Source: JAENVU01 sp963765075
GTDB taxonomy: Bacteria > Actinomycetota > Acidimicrobiia > IMCC26256 > JAENVU01
Reading direction: 5' to 3'
Length of the DNA stretch: 64,000 bases
NCBI GenBank assembly: GCA_963765075.1
Contig: CAVXVA010000008.1
Location: 434,001-498,000 of the forward strand
Shown piece after piece: positions 43,837-52,585 of the stretch. The position numbers and the translations under genes were made by a program. Every line of letters begins with the position of its first letter. Position 1 is the first letter of the stretch. A model generated the notes under the pieces. The model did no database searches. It worked only from the letters and a program-made list of their open reading frames with translations, and was not told where the DNA came from.

Positions 43837-43869
43837 TCACCCCGGCCCGTGAGGCCAGGAAGGCTCGTC

Positions 43870-44145
43870 ATGACTGTCACTGTTCGAATCCCCACCCAGC
43901 TGCGTGAACTCTCGGGCGGTGCCGCCGAGGTGGCGCTCGAGTCGGGAACCCTCGCCGAGGTACTGGCCGCACTCGATGCCACGCACCCCGGCTTCCGGGG
44001 CCGGCTGTTCGACGACGGCGGCGACCTGCGCCGGTTCGTCAACGTGTTCGTGGCCGAAGAGGACATCCGGTTCCTCGATGGCATCGACACCACGGTGGCC
44101 GACGGTGACGTCGTCAGCATCGTGCCCGCCGTCGCCGGGGGATAG
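43870..44145 (+). CDS. MoaD/ThiS/CysO-family sulfur carrier protein
   Basis: A 91-residue ubiquitin-like protein: VTVRIPTQLRELSGGAAEV at the start and the diagnostic C-terminal Gly-Gly (IVPAVAGG) that becomes a thiocarboxylate. AGGAAGG lies 7-13 bases before the ATG at 43870. It follows the SAM-controlled thrC-like gene by 80 bases and is probably in the same transcript. CysO, which feeds sulfur to CysM in mycobacteria, is the nearest known parallel; MoaD for molybdopterin is the alternative, but no other moa gene is nearby. Confidence 0.88.
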   Translation: MTVTVRIPTQLRELSGGAAEVALESGTLAEVLAALDATHPGFRGRLFDDGGDLRRFVNVFVAEEDIRFLDGIDTTVADGDVVSIVPAVAGG

Positions 44146-44157
44146 ACGAGGCGGCCC

Positions 44158-44177
44158 CGGCCCTTGCTGATGGGCCG
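44158..44177 (+). terminator. Weak hairpin after the moaD-like gene
   Basis: CGGCCC (44158-44163) and GGGCCG (44172-44177) form a 6-bp stem with an 8-base loop 12 bases after the stop codon; only a short TT follows. Confidence 0.35.
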
Positions 44178-44225
44178 TTCGCGCCAGTGAGAGGCTCGGG
44201 GTTGACGCCGTACCCGCCCATTCGG

Positions 44226-44244
44226 TAAGGTAAGGTCTACCTTA
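44226..44244 (+). promoter_or_regulatory. Iron box (IdeR/DtxR operator) before the FTR1 gene
   Basis: TAAGGTAAGGTCTACCTTA is a near-palindrome matching the DtxR/IdeR consensus at 13 of 19 positions. It ends 19 bases before the FTR1 start, where a bound repressor would block transcription. A DtxR-type regulator is encoded 1.6 kb downstream. Confidence 0.8.
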
Positions 44245-44263
44245 CTTACCCAGCAGGTGGAAC

Positions 44264-45136
44264 GTGTTCTCGAACTTCCTCATCGGACTCCGTGAAGGCC
44301 TCGAAGCAGCACTCGTCGTGGGCATTCTCGTCGCGTACCTGGTCAAGACCGAACGCCGGGACCGGCTCGGGCCGATCTGGATCGGCGTGGGCGGCGCAAT
44401 CGCGATCAGTCTGGGTTTTGGTGCGGTGCTCACCTACACGTCGAACTCGTTGAGTTTCGAAGCCCAGGAGGCATTCGGCGGGTTCATGTCGATCCTCGCG
44501 GTGATCTTCGTCACCTGGATGGTGTTCTGGATGCGCCGGGCCGCCCAGTCGATGCGTCATGAACTCCACGGTCGCCTCGATGCCGCGTTGGCGATGGGCA
44601 CCGGCGCGCTGGTGGCCACGGCCTTCATCGCGGTGGCGCGCGAGGGTCTCGAAACCGCACTGTTCCTCTGGGCCAACGCCCAGGCGACCGGATCGTCGTT
44701 GCAACCCCTGAGCGGCGCGGTGCTCGGGTTGGCCAGCGCGGTCGTACTCGGGTACTTGATCTACCGGCGGGCAGTGGCGATCGATCTCGCCCGCTTCTTC
44801 ACCTGGACCGGGATGGGGCTCATCATCGTCGCCGCCGGCGTGTTGGCATACGGCTTCCACGACTTGCAGGAGGCGGGGATCATCACGTTCGGAACGGCGA
44901 CCGCCTGGGACTTCACCGGGTGGTACTCGACGTCGAGTTGGTACGGGGCGATTCTCAAGGGCGTGTTCAACTTCTCGCCGAATCCCACGGTGCTCGAAGT
45001 CGTCGTGTGGTGGGCGTATGTCATTCCCACGATGACGTTGTTCTGTCGCGGGTTGGTCGGTACCCGGCACCCCCGAGCCGCGACGGTCGTCGCCGAACCG
45101 GACGCGCCGGCAACCCACGCAGGCATTTCCGCCTGA
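44264..45136 (+). CDS. efeU: FTR1/EfeU-family high-affinity iron permease
   Basis: A 290-residue membrane protein with about seven helices and both REGLE iron-binding motifs: LREGLEAALVVG near residue 9 and AREGLETALFLW near residue 126. It transports ferric iron after oxidation of Fe(II). The GTG at 44264 has AGGTGG 6 bases upstream. The iron box directly before it implies repression when iron is plentiful. The next gene encodes a cupredoxin lipoprotein, probably the partner. Confidence 0.93.
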   Translation: MFSNFLIGLREGLEAALVVGILVAYLVKTERRDRLGPIWIGVGGAIAISLGFGAVLTYTSNSLSFEAQEAFGGFMSILAVIFVTWMVFWMRRAAQSMRHELHGRLDAALAMGTGALVATAFIAVAREGLETALFLWANAQATGSSLQPLSGAVLGLASAVVLGYLIYRRAVAIDLARFFTWTGMGLIIVAAGVLAYGFHDLQEAGIITFGTATAWDFTGWYSTSSWYGAILKGVFNFSPNPTVLEVVVWWAYVIPTMTLFCRGLVGTRHPRAATVVAEPDAPATHAGISA

Positions 45137-45185
45137 ACCGTCCTCTTCTTTCCAGCAGCTTCGTTTCTCCCGAAGGAGTCATGTC

Positions 45186-45863
45186 ATGTCAATGCTTCGC
45201 GTCGTCACGCTGGGTGCTGCGGTGGTCGTCGGAGCCGCGGCGTGTTCGTCGAGTGCGGATTCGAAGGACGCGATCGCGGTCGAGTCGACGGACTCGAAAT
45301 GCGTCGTCGCGAAGACCGACCTCGCGGCCGGGCCGGTCACCTTCCGGGTGACCAACGGCGGGAGTGACGTCACCGAGGTGTACGTCTACACGCAGGCGGA
45401 CGAGATCGAGGGCGAGGTGGAGAACATCGGGCCGGGAACGTCTCGCAACTTGAATGTGAACCTGGCCGCAGGGTCGTACGAGGTTGCCTGCAAGCCCGGT
45501 CAGAAGGGTGACGGGATCCGCACGCCGATCACCGTGTCGGGTGCGGGTGGGAAGAAGGCGCTGACGCCGACGGCCTCGGTCACCGTGCAAGCGACCGACT
45601 ACGAGTTCGCCGGACTCGGCGTGAACTTCAAGGTTGGTGAGACGGTCGAGTTCCGCATGCGCAACGACGCACCGGTGGAGGAGCATGAGCTCGAGGTCTT
45701 CGGGCTGAACGGCAAGGCGATCGGCGAGGTGGGACCGACGAAGCCGGGAGCCACGGGCCGGGTGGTATTGAAGCTCGACGGGCCGGGTATTTATCGCGTG
45801 GTGTGTGGTATCGACGACCACGAAGCCAAGGGCATGGTCGGCAACTTCACCGTCTCGAACTGA
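45186..45863 (+). CDS. EfeO-like two-cupredoxin lipoprotein
   Basis: A 225-residue lipoprotein with a lipobox (VVGAAACSS) and two cupredoxin-like domains. The first (residues about 35-120) resembles the EfeO cupredoxin, with a lone Cys in STDSKCVV. The second keeps a full type-1 copper site: His in EEHELEV, and Cys, His and Met in CGIDDHEAKGM. The EfeO peptidase-like M75 domain is missing. It probably oxidises Fe(II) or binds iron for the FTR1 permease upstream. GAAGGAG lies 7 bases before the ATG. Confidence 0.85.
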   Translation: MSMLRVVTLGAAVVVGAAACSSSADSKDAIAVESTDSKCVVAKTDLAAGPVTFRVTNGGSDVTEVYVYTQADEIEGEVENIGPGTSRNLNVNLAAGSYEVACKPGQKGDGIRTPITVSGAGGKKALTPTASVTVQATDYEFAGLGVNFKVGETVEFRMRNDAPVEEHELEVFGLNGKAIGEVGPTKPGATGRVVLKLDGPGIYRVVCGIDDHEAKGMVGNFTVSN

Positions 45864-45871
45864 CCTGAGTC

Positions 45872-46531
45872 TCAGGCGGCGCGGACCCAGATCAGCGCGG
45901 CGAGTTCGCGGGTCACCTCGTGCAAGCCGGTGCCAGTGCGAACCTCGCGGCCGGCCGGGATGGAGCCGACGACCTCGACCGGCTCGTTGGGAATCAGCGC
46001 CGCGCCCGCCAGGAATGCCAGCGCGTCGTCGTCCAGTTCCAGCTTCTCGCTGATGCGCGCAACGACGAACGATCCGGAGGCAGCATCGGTCAGCGCGATG
46101 TGAGCCGAGGTATCGGCACGGTTGGCCGAGCCGGGGATCGGGTTGCCGTGCGGGCAGGTGCCCGGATCGCCGAGGAGGGCGATCAGCTTCTCCTCCACGT
46201 CGGCCGAGATCGCGTGCTCCCAGAGGTCGGCCTCGCGATGCACCTTCTCCCACTCGAGCCCGATGATGTCGACGAGCAGCCGTTCGGCCAGTCGGTGGCG
46301 ACGGACCACCGTCGTCGCCAGGGCCCGGCCCTTGTCGGTCAGGCGTAGCGAGCGGTCACCCATGAGCTCGGTATAGCCGCCGTCGACCAGTCGGTTGACG
46401 TGCTCGGAGACCGCCGGCGCCGAGACGCCGAGCCGCTCGACCAGCCGGGCCCGGATCGGGACGATGCCCTCTTCCTCGAGTTCGAGGATGGTTTCGAGGT
46501 ATTCCTCGGTTGCGTCGTGCATCTCCGCCAT
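45872..46531 (-). CDS. ideR: DtxR/IdeR-family metal-dependent repressor
   Basis: A 219-residue regulator with an N-terminal winged helix (LVERLGVSAPAVSEHVNRLVDGGY), a metal-binding and dimerisation domain (HRLAERLLVDIIGLEWEKVHREADLWEHAIS, then GTCPHGNPIPG with the ancillary ligands) and a C-terminal SH3-like domain. These features fit iron-responsive IdeR rather than MntR. The ATG at 46531 has TAGTGT 8 bases upstream. It is transcribed toward the FTR1 module, whose promoter has a matching iron box. Confidence 0.9.
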   Translation of the reverse strand: MAEMHDATEEYLETILELEEEGIVPIRARLVERLGVSAPAVSEHVNRLVDGGYTELMGDRSLRLTDKGRALATTVVRRHRLAERLLVDIIGLEWEKVHREADLWEHAISADVEEKLIALLGDPGTCPHGNPIPGSANRADTSAHIALTDAASGSFVVARISEKLELDDDALAFLAGAALIPNEPVEVVGSIPAGREVRTGTGLHEVTRELAALIWVRAA

Positions 46532-46539
46532 TGACCGGC

Positions 46540-46545
46540 ACACTA
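46540..46545 (-). promoter_or_regulatory. -10 box for leaderless ideR-like gene
   Basis: On the minus strand TAGTGT lies 8 bases before the ATG at 46531. Confidence 0.5.
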
Positions 46546-46563
46546 CGCCCACCCACCCAATTT

Positions 46564-46616
46564 CCATCGTTTGGCAGATGGTGGTCGTGAGCGCGCCACC
46601 AGACGCCAAACGGTGG
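46564..46616. repeat. Long imperfect dyad upstream of groEL
   Basis: CCATCGTTTGGC with TGGTGG on the left (46564-46584) mirrors CCACCA with GCCAAACGGTGG on the right (46596-46616), with one mismatch in the 12-bp outer arms. It lies between the ideR-like promoter and the CIRCE sites and has no known counterpart that I recognise. Confidence 0.6.
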
Positions 46617-46634
46617 GATCTCGAGGGGGACCAA

Positions 46635-46661
46635 CTTGCACTCGGGGTCCGAGAGTGCCAA
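46635..46661 (+). promoter_or_regulatory. Degenerate upstream CIRCE-like element
   Basis: CTTGCACTC, nine bases, GAGTGCCAA: the arms match CIRCE at 7 of 9 and 8 of 9 positions with the standard 9-base spacing. It sits six bases before the perfect site. Confidence 0.6.
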
Positions 46662-46667
46662 CATGGG

Positions 46668-46694
46668 TTAGCACTCGTTTGAGGCGAGTGCTAA
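46668..46694 (+). promoter_or_regulatory. CIRCE element (HrcA operator)
   Basis: TTAGCACTC, nine bases, GAGTGCTAA is a perfect CIRCE. It indicates heat-shock control of groEL by the HrcA repressor. Confidence 0.95.
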
Positions 46695-46751
46695 CGGATC
46701 TGAAGAATCGGTCCGGACCCCAGTCCTCGATCCCCCAGGGGGTACCCCACA

Positions 46752-48392
<1,641 letters not shown>

Positions 48393-48415
48393 TCCATCCG
48401 AATCAAAAGCACTCC

Positions 48416-48449
48416 AAGAACGGGCGTCCTTCGGGGCGCCCGTTCTTTT
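48416..48449 (+). terminator. Rho-independent terminator after groEL
   Basis: A 14-bp stem (48416-48429 with 48434-48447, one G-U pair) closes a UUCG tetraloop and is followed by a T run at 48446-48449. Confidence 0.93.
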
Positions 48450-48537
48450 GTGCCCGTGGCGCCGGTTATTTTCGCTGTTCTCTCGACTCGCCGATGCCGA
48501 TCGAGAGTTGGCAGGTTGCCGATCCGAGGAGTTTCGT

Positions 48538-49338
48538 ATGCGCCGCGCCTTCGTTGTCAGCGTGATCGCCGTGCTGGCCTTGGCCGCGTGTGGCAGTGGG
48601 ACCAAGCAGGCGGCGTCGAAGGTGTCGACCCTCGACCTCGTGGCCGGATCGCCGGCGGCCGCGGAAGCTGCCGGTACGGCCCACTTCTCGGGCACGATAT
48701 CGATGTCGGGTGACGGTGAGTCGTTCGCGATTCCGATGAGCGGAGACCTGGACTTCCAGGCTCCCGCGTTCTCGATGACGATCGACATGTCCGACCTCCC
48801 GGGCGGTCCCGATGGGGCTGGCCAGATGGAGGCCCGGCTCGTCGACGGTGTGATGTACATGAAGATGGGCACATTGCTCGGCGGTCTCTCCGGTGGTGGC
48901 AACTGGGTGGCGCTCTCGGTGGATGATCTCGAGGGCTCGGCCGGTCTCGGCGCGACCCAGAACCCCGCCGACATGATGAAGGGCCTGGGGGAGGCCGGCG
49001 CGGTGAAGACCCTCGGTCCGGAAAGAATCGACGGCGCCGAGACGACCCACTACCGAGCCGAGGTCCAGACCGGCGACGTGATTGGGAATCTGTCGGGGGA
49101 CCTCAAGCAGTCCGCGAAGAGGTTCCGCGACTCGATGCCGGCCACGATCCCGCTCGATGTGTGGATCGACGAGAACGGGCTGCCGCGCCGATTCGTGATG
49201 GCACTCGAGATGGGCAACCTCGCGTCGATGTCGGTCAAGCTCGACTTCATGAACTACGGCGCCCCGGTCTCCATCGAGGCGCCGCCCGCCGATGACACCA
49301 CGAGCATGGACGACCTGAAGTCGCTCGGCGCGGTCTGA
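48538..49338 (+). CDS. LppX/LprAFG-like lipoprotein
   Basis: A 266-residue lipoprotein with the signal peptide MRRAFVVSVIAVLALAACGS (lipobox LAAC). The mature part has repeated beta strands and short Gly/Met-rich loops (VDGVMYMKMGTLLGGLSGGG), like LppX/LprG-type proteins that bind lipids and carry them across the envelope. The ATG at 48538 has GAGGAG 6 bases upstream. It stands between the groEL terminator and hemQ. Confidence 0.75.
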   Translation: MRRAFVVSVIAVLALAACGSGTKQAASKVSTLDLVAGSPAAAEAAGTAHFSGTISMSGDGESFAIPMSGDLDFQAPAFSMTIDMSDLPGGPDGAGQMEARLVDGVMYMKMGTLLGGLSGGGNWVALSVDDLEGSAGLGATQNPADMMKGLGEAGAVKTLGPERIDGAETTHYRAEVQTGDVIGNLSGDLKQSAKRFRDSMPATIPLDVWIDENGLPRRFVMALEMGNLASMSVKLDFMNYGAPVSIEAPPADDTTSMDDLKSLGAV

Positions 49339-49354
49339 CCCGCCCCCTCGCCGG

Positions 49355-49360
49355 TAGATT
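49355..49360 (+). promoter_or_regulatory. -10 box for leaderless hemQ
   Basis: TAGATT lies 6 bases before the hemQ ATG at 49367. Confidence 0.5.
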
Positions 49361-49366
49361 GCCGGT

Positions 49367-50149
49367 ATGGCGTTGGACCCGGTGATCCCATCGATTGGCT
49401 GGGGTGTGCTGCACCTCTACTACCGCGTGGATCGGGCGCGCATCGACGAGCCGGGCGGGATCAAGCGGATCGTCGATGCCATTGGTGCCCTCGAAGCCGA
49501 TGATCACCAGGCCATCACGTTCTCGGTGCTGGGGCACAAGGCCGACCTCGGCGTCATGGCCGTCGGGCCCGACCTCGCTCGGTTGCAGCGGTTCCAACAG
49601 GAGCTGCTCGACGCGCCACTAATCCCCGAGTATTCGTACGTCTCGCTCACCGAGCAGTCCGAGTACGCCCAGACCGAAGCCGACGAACGCGCCCGATTGG
49701 TGGCCGACGAAGGCCTCACCGATGAGGGTGACCTCGGCGAGCGGTTGACCGTGTGGCGGGACCGCATCGAGCACTACCGCGAGCAGCGGGTGCACCCGCG
49801 TCTTCCGGTCAAGTCGGCGATGTGTTTCTACCCGATGTCGAAGCGGCGCGACGGCGCGGACAACTGGTACGCACTCGATTTCGACGCGCGCAAGCATTTG
49901 ATGGCCGGCCACGCTCGGGTCGGGCGCACCTATGCCGGTCGGGTCGTGCAGCTGATCACCGGATCCACCGGCATCGACGATTGGGAGTGGGGCGTGACCC
50001 TGTTCGCCGACGACCCCGTCGCACTCAAGGAGATCGTCTACGAGATGCGGTTCGACGAGGTGTCGGCTCGGTACGGGGAGTTCGGTGAGTTCCTGACCGG
50101 CCTCATCGGCGATCCTGAATCGGTATGTCGGTCGGTTGGTATTCAATGA
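49367..50149 (+). CDS. hemQ: Coproheme decarboxylase HemQ (chlorite dismutase family)
   Basis: A 260-residue protein of the chlorite-dismutase fold that decarboxylates coproheme III to heme b, the last step of the Gram-positive heme pathway. The catalytic tyrosine lies in MCFYPMSKRR, and the heme-binding His is in KHLMAGHARVGRTY, followed by WEWGVTLFADDPVALKEIVYEMRFDEVSARYGEFG. Family members in actinobacteria have this length. A NIL-domain gene follows 19 bases later. Confidence 0.93.
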   Translation: MALDPVIPSIGWGVLHLYYRVDRARIDEPGGIKRIVDAIGALEADDHQAITFSVLGHKADLGVMAVGPDLARLQRFQQELLDAPLIPEYSYVSLTEQSEYAQTEADERARLVADEGLTDEGDLGERLTVWRDRIEHYREQRVHPRLPVKSAMCFYPMSKRRDGADNWYALDFDARKHLMAGHARVGRTYAGRVVQLITGSTGIDDWEWGVTLFADDPVALKEIVYEMRFDEVSARYGEFGEFLTGLIGDPESVCRSVGIQ

Positions 50150-50168
50150 GTGGAGCAGGAGGCATCGC

Positions 50169-50408
50169 ATGAAGGTCCGGTTGCACGTGTCGTTTCCGGA
50201 GGATCTCGTCGATCGGCCGATGCTCTACGAAATGATGCAAGCGCACGACGTGATCCCGAACCTGCGTCGCGCCGCGGTCGAGGCGCACTCGGGGTGGGTC
50301 ATCCTCGAACTGTCCGGGGAGGACGACGCCGTCGCCGGTGCCATCGGCTACCTCGAAGGCGTCGGCTGCACCGTCAATCGCATGGAAGGCGACGTCCTCG
50401 AAGGCTGA
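50169..50408 (+). CDS. NIL-domain protein
   Basis: A 79-residue alpha/beta protein: MKVRLHVSFPEDLVDRPMLYEMMQ at the start, then VIPNLRRAAVEAHSGWVILELSGEDDAV. This matches the NIL domain found at the end of some methionine ABC ATPases and with ferredoxins, where it probably binds a small ligand such as methionine. It stands alone here. AGGAGG lies 6 bases before the ATG. The last 28 bases of the gene are duplicated just downstream. Confidence 0.8.
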   Translation: MKVRLHVSFPEDLVDRPMLYEMMQAHDVIPNLRRAAVEAHSGWVILELSGEDDAVAGAIGYLEGVGCTVNRMEGDVLEG

Positions 50409-50473
50409 TGGGGTCTGGTGGTTGAGGACGTTGCCGACCGGGGTGATGGAAGGCGACGTCCTCGAAGGCTGAT
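50382..50473. repeat. 28-bp direct repeat covering the NIL gene 3' end
   Basis: The 28 bases ending the NIL gene, including its TGA (50382-50409), recur identically at 50446-50473, 64 bases apart. A local duplication, or an assembly error, is likely. Confidence 0.9.
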
Positions 50474-50476
50474 CGT

Positions 50477-50596
50477 GTGATCGCCGAAGGGTCGTATCAG
50501 GTCTTCGAGGTCGGCGTGGATTGGCCGGTCGTCGTCCTGGTTCTCGCGCTGATACTCGCAGCGATCACCGTCGTGCGGTGGTGGCGGCGTCGATAG
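50477..50596 (+). CDS. Small single-pass membrane protein, 39 residues
   Basis: The frame from GTG 50477 to TAG 50594-50596 encodes 39 residues: a short polar N-terminus, a hydrophobic helix VDWPVVVLVLALILAAITVV and an Arg/Trp-rich end, as expected for an inner-membrane micropeptide with its C-terminus inside. An AAGG-type ribosome site is weak. It follows hemQ and the NIL gene. The function is unknown and it may not be translated. Confidence 0.4.
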   Translation: MIAEGSYQVFEVGVDWPVVVLVLALILAAITVVRWWRRR

Positions 50597-50738
50597 GGCG
50601 CGGTAGTGACACCCGCGAGCCAGCCGATCACAGGGCTCGACCGGTACCGGTGCGCGGTACTGGATGGACGTCGCTGGATATCGCGATCCCGCCCACCCAG
50701 GTGTCAGTAGGTGTCACCCGGGCGTTGCGACGGACCCC

Positions 50739-51293
50739 TCATCGGAATCGGCCTGCCGACTGCTGCGGCACTCGACGCGGGTCGCACGAGCACGTAAGCC
50801 GCGGATCCAGGTAGCAAACCGATCGTCTCGTGGACGAGCGATCGGGCAACCTGAACCGGTAGTAGCAGTTCCAGTAACTCGTCACCCTGCGCGGAGGTCG
50901 TCTCGACACGATTCGGCATTCTCCGCGGAGCGAATCGTCCGTAGCGCACGCGAGTCGGCTGACGCCGTGACGAGTCTCAAGATCGAGACGATCGGCGAGG
51001 ACTCCAAGGATCTCCACGACAGACTCACCCATCAGTTGCACGACGTAGAGAACTACCCACAGGAAGGAGCTGCGATCACCTGCTCCAGATGCCGTCTGAC
51101 GGACGAACCCATCGTGATGACGTGTATACAAGCAATGGAGAACGGTCTGCTGTAGTGGTGTCAGGCGCGCCACCGATTCCTCCGTGGGCTCAGCGTTGTA
51201 GATCCGGTACGGGATACGCACGCTCTCACCGCTCGACGCTCGCAACGAACCACCCAGGGGTTTGCGCTCGGTGTCGGGGAGCAGATCAAGCAT
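50739..51293 (-). CDS. Hypothetical protein, possibly decayed
   Basis: The frame starting at ATG 51293, with GGAGG 9 bases upstream, gives 184 residues. It reads like a genuine soluble protein for most of its length: MLDLLPDTERKPLGGSLRAS, LTPLQQTVLHCLYTRHHDG, FLWVVLYVVQLMGESVVEIL and VTSYWNCYYR. I recognise no family. The C-terminal 40 residues are Arg, Ser and Cys rich and look less convincing, so the gene may be truncated or shifted. Base composition is less GC-rich than in the neighbours. Confidence 0.45.
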   Translation of the reverse strand: MLDLLPDTERKPLGGSLRASSGESVRIPYRIYNAEPTEESVARLTPLQQTVLHCLYTRHHDGFVRQTASGAGDRSSFLWVVLYVVQLMGESVVEILGVLADRLDLETRHGVSRLACATDDSLRGECRIVSRRPPRRVTSYWNCYYRFRLPDRSSTRRSVCYLDPRLTCSCDPRRVPQQSAGRFR

Positions 51294-51544
51294 TACCCGA
51301 GCCTCCGAGTTGAGACTCTCGAGGTAAACGCACCAGCAAGATCGGGCGTTTCGTCTGCCGCCATGAAGAGACCACCGTGACTCGCGAGCGCGGCTCGGTA
51401 AACGTCGCTCGATGATGCCGAGCCCTACACGCCTCCAGTGCTCACTGGCAAGGTTTCGCCCAAACACGGCCGTTACTGACGAGCTTCGGCGAGCCACCCA
51501 ATCGTGTGTTGATGTCCCTAGTGCGAGCAGGCGGGACGTGAGCC

Positions 51545-51907
51545 CTACATCTTCATTTGACAGCCGGACGACGTGGTACGGCCGCCGACTTTCGAAATGT
51601 AGTGAGAAACCGCGCAAAGGTCTTCGTTCGAGATTCGCGACTCGAAGGTCAAGCGGACGTACACACGGAATCCGGCGTCGATTGCTTCCAAGGACGACGG
51701 GCTCCCGCATGAGTGCTGGTCCAGCCGGTTGCGCCAAGCCCTCGAAACCGTCTGCCACTTCTCGGGGCGGAACTCCGCGTTCACGTCGGTGCCGGAGCGC
51801 GCGCCACGTTCGCACATCACATCAAGCCCGCGATCTCGTGCGACCTCCGTACATCCCGCCGCGAACGAGACCGTGAGGGTCACGGCCGCGAACAGTCTCG
51901 CCGTCAT
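51545..51907 (-). CDS. Small lipoprotein of unknown function
   Basis: From ATG 51907 the frame encodes 120 residues with a short signal peptide and lipobox (MTARLFAAVTLTVSFAAGC). The mature part contains four cysteines (VMCERG, HSCGSP, DLCAVS and SSGCQ) that could form two disulfides. I recognise no family. A longer upstream frame exists, but the signal peptide begins at this ATG. It lies in a stretch with few genes. Confidence 0.6.
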   Translation of the reverse strand: MTARLFAAVTLTVSFAAGCTEVARDRGLDVMCERGARSGTDVNAEFRPEKWQTVSRAWRNRLDQHSCGSPSSLEAIDAGFRVYVRLTFESRISNEDLCAVSHYISKVGGRTTSSGCQMKM

Positions 51908-52291
51908 GCCTACGAGTCTTGTCGAGATCGTCGAGCTAGCCCACCCGCCGCACCCAGGGCCACGGTCGAGGAATGTCACTCGTTCGGAGAGGATGACCGC
52001 CGAATCACGACCCCGCATCTGGTGGTTCCGGTGCGCGGCCGTGATCGACGGATCGACATCCGTCCGGGGACCGGCGCGGCCGGGTTCACTCATCACGGGC
52101 AGACGGCTCAGATGACGTGACGCCTGAGTGGCTGGCAATCGGCCGACCTTTGTACGTTCGTCCACTTCTCGGGTGGAGCAACGTACGAACGTGAGAGCGC
52201 AAGGGACATTGCGTGACGCGCTGGGCTGGGTCGCGCACCGCAGGAGCGGGACCGGCTGCTGTGCGCTGCGCTGCCCGGCTGATCGGGTCGA
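51908..52291. other. Non-coding stretch with an inverted repeat
   Basis: No frame in these 384 bases has a credible start and protein-like composition. The only structure I see is the imperfect inverted repeat at 52152-52190. Promoter signals for the lipoprotein gene would lie at its left end. Confidence 0.5.
52152..52190. repeat. Imperfect inverted repeat
   Basis: GTACGTT and TCCAC on the left mirror GTGGA and AACGTAC on the right, with a mismatched dinucleotide in each arm and a 7-base loop. It could be a terminator remnant or a protein-binding site. Confidence 0.5.
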
Positions 52292-52570
52292 TCAGTCGCT
52301 CGTCGGCTGCCAGAGCGGGAAGTTCAGGTACTCGACGCGGTCGACGGTGGTGAGTCGGCCCGCGTCGCGCAACGCCGGGAGGTGCAGGCGCGCGGTCGGG
52401 AAACCGACCATGCGCTTGTAGTCGGCGACGCTCACCAGGAGCGGTCCGTCGGCGTCGCCATCTCGGAGCAGCGCATCGACCTCGAGGGTCGGCCGGCCGG
52501 GATCCGACACGTCAATGCAATGGCAGTGGTACACGATGCGTTCGAAGACGGAGAGTGCGACGATCCGCAT
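52292..52570 (-). CDS. Hypothetical protein
   Basis: A 92-residue protein beginning MRIVALSVFERIVYHCHCID, with a C-terminal half (LVSVADYKRMVGFPTARLHLPALRDAGRLTTVDRVEYLNFPLW) that could be a small winged-helix-like or dimerisation domain. Codon use matches the genome well, so it is probably real. It is divergent from the next gene, with only 15 bases between the start codons. I recognise no family. Confidence 0.65.
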   Translation of the reverse strand: MRIVALSVFERIVYHCHCIDVSDPGRPTLEVDALLRDGDADGPLLVSVADYKRMVGFPTARLHLPALRDAGRLTTVDRVEYLNFPLWQPTSD

Positions 52571-52585
52571 GGCACCATCTTGACC

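Noticed and set aside
43870..44145. MoaD of molybdopterin synthase
   Set aside because: No moaE or other molybdenum cofactor gene is nearby, while a SAM-controlled PLP enzyme is directly upstream; the carrier role in sulfur transfer fits better, although MoaD cannot be excluded.
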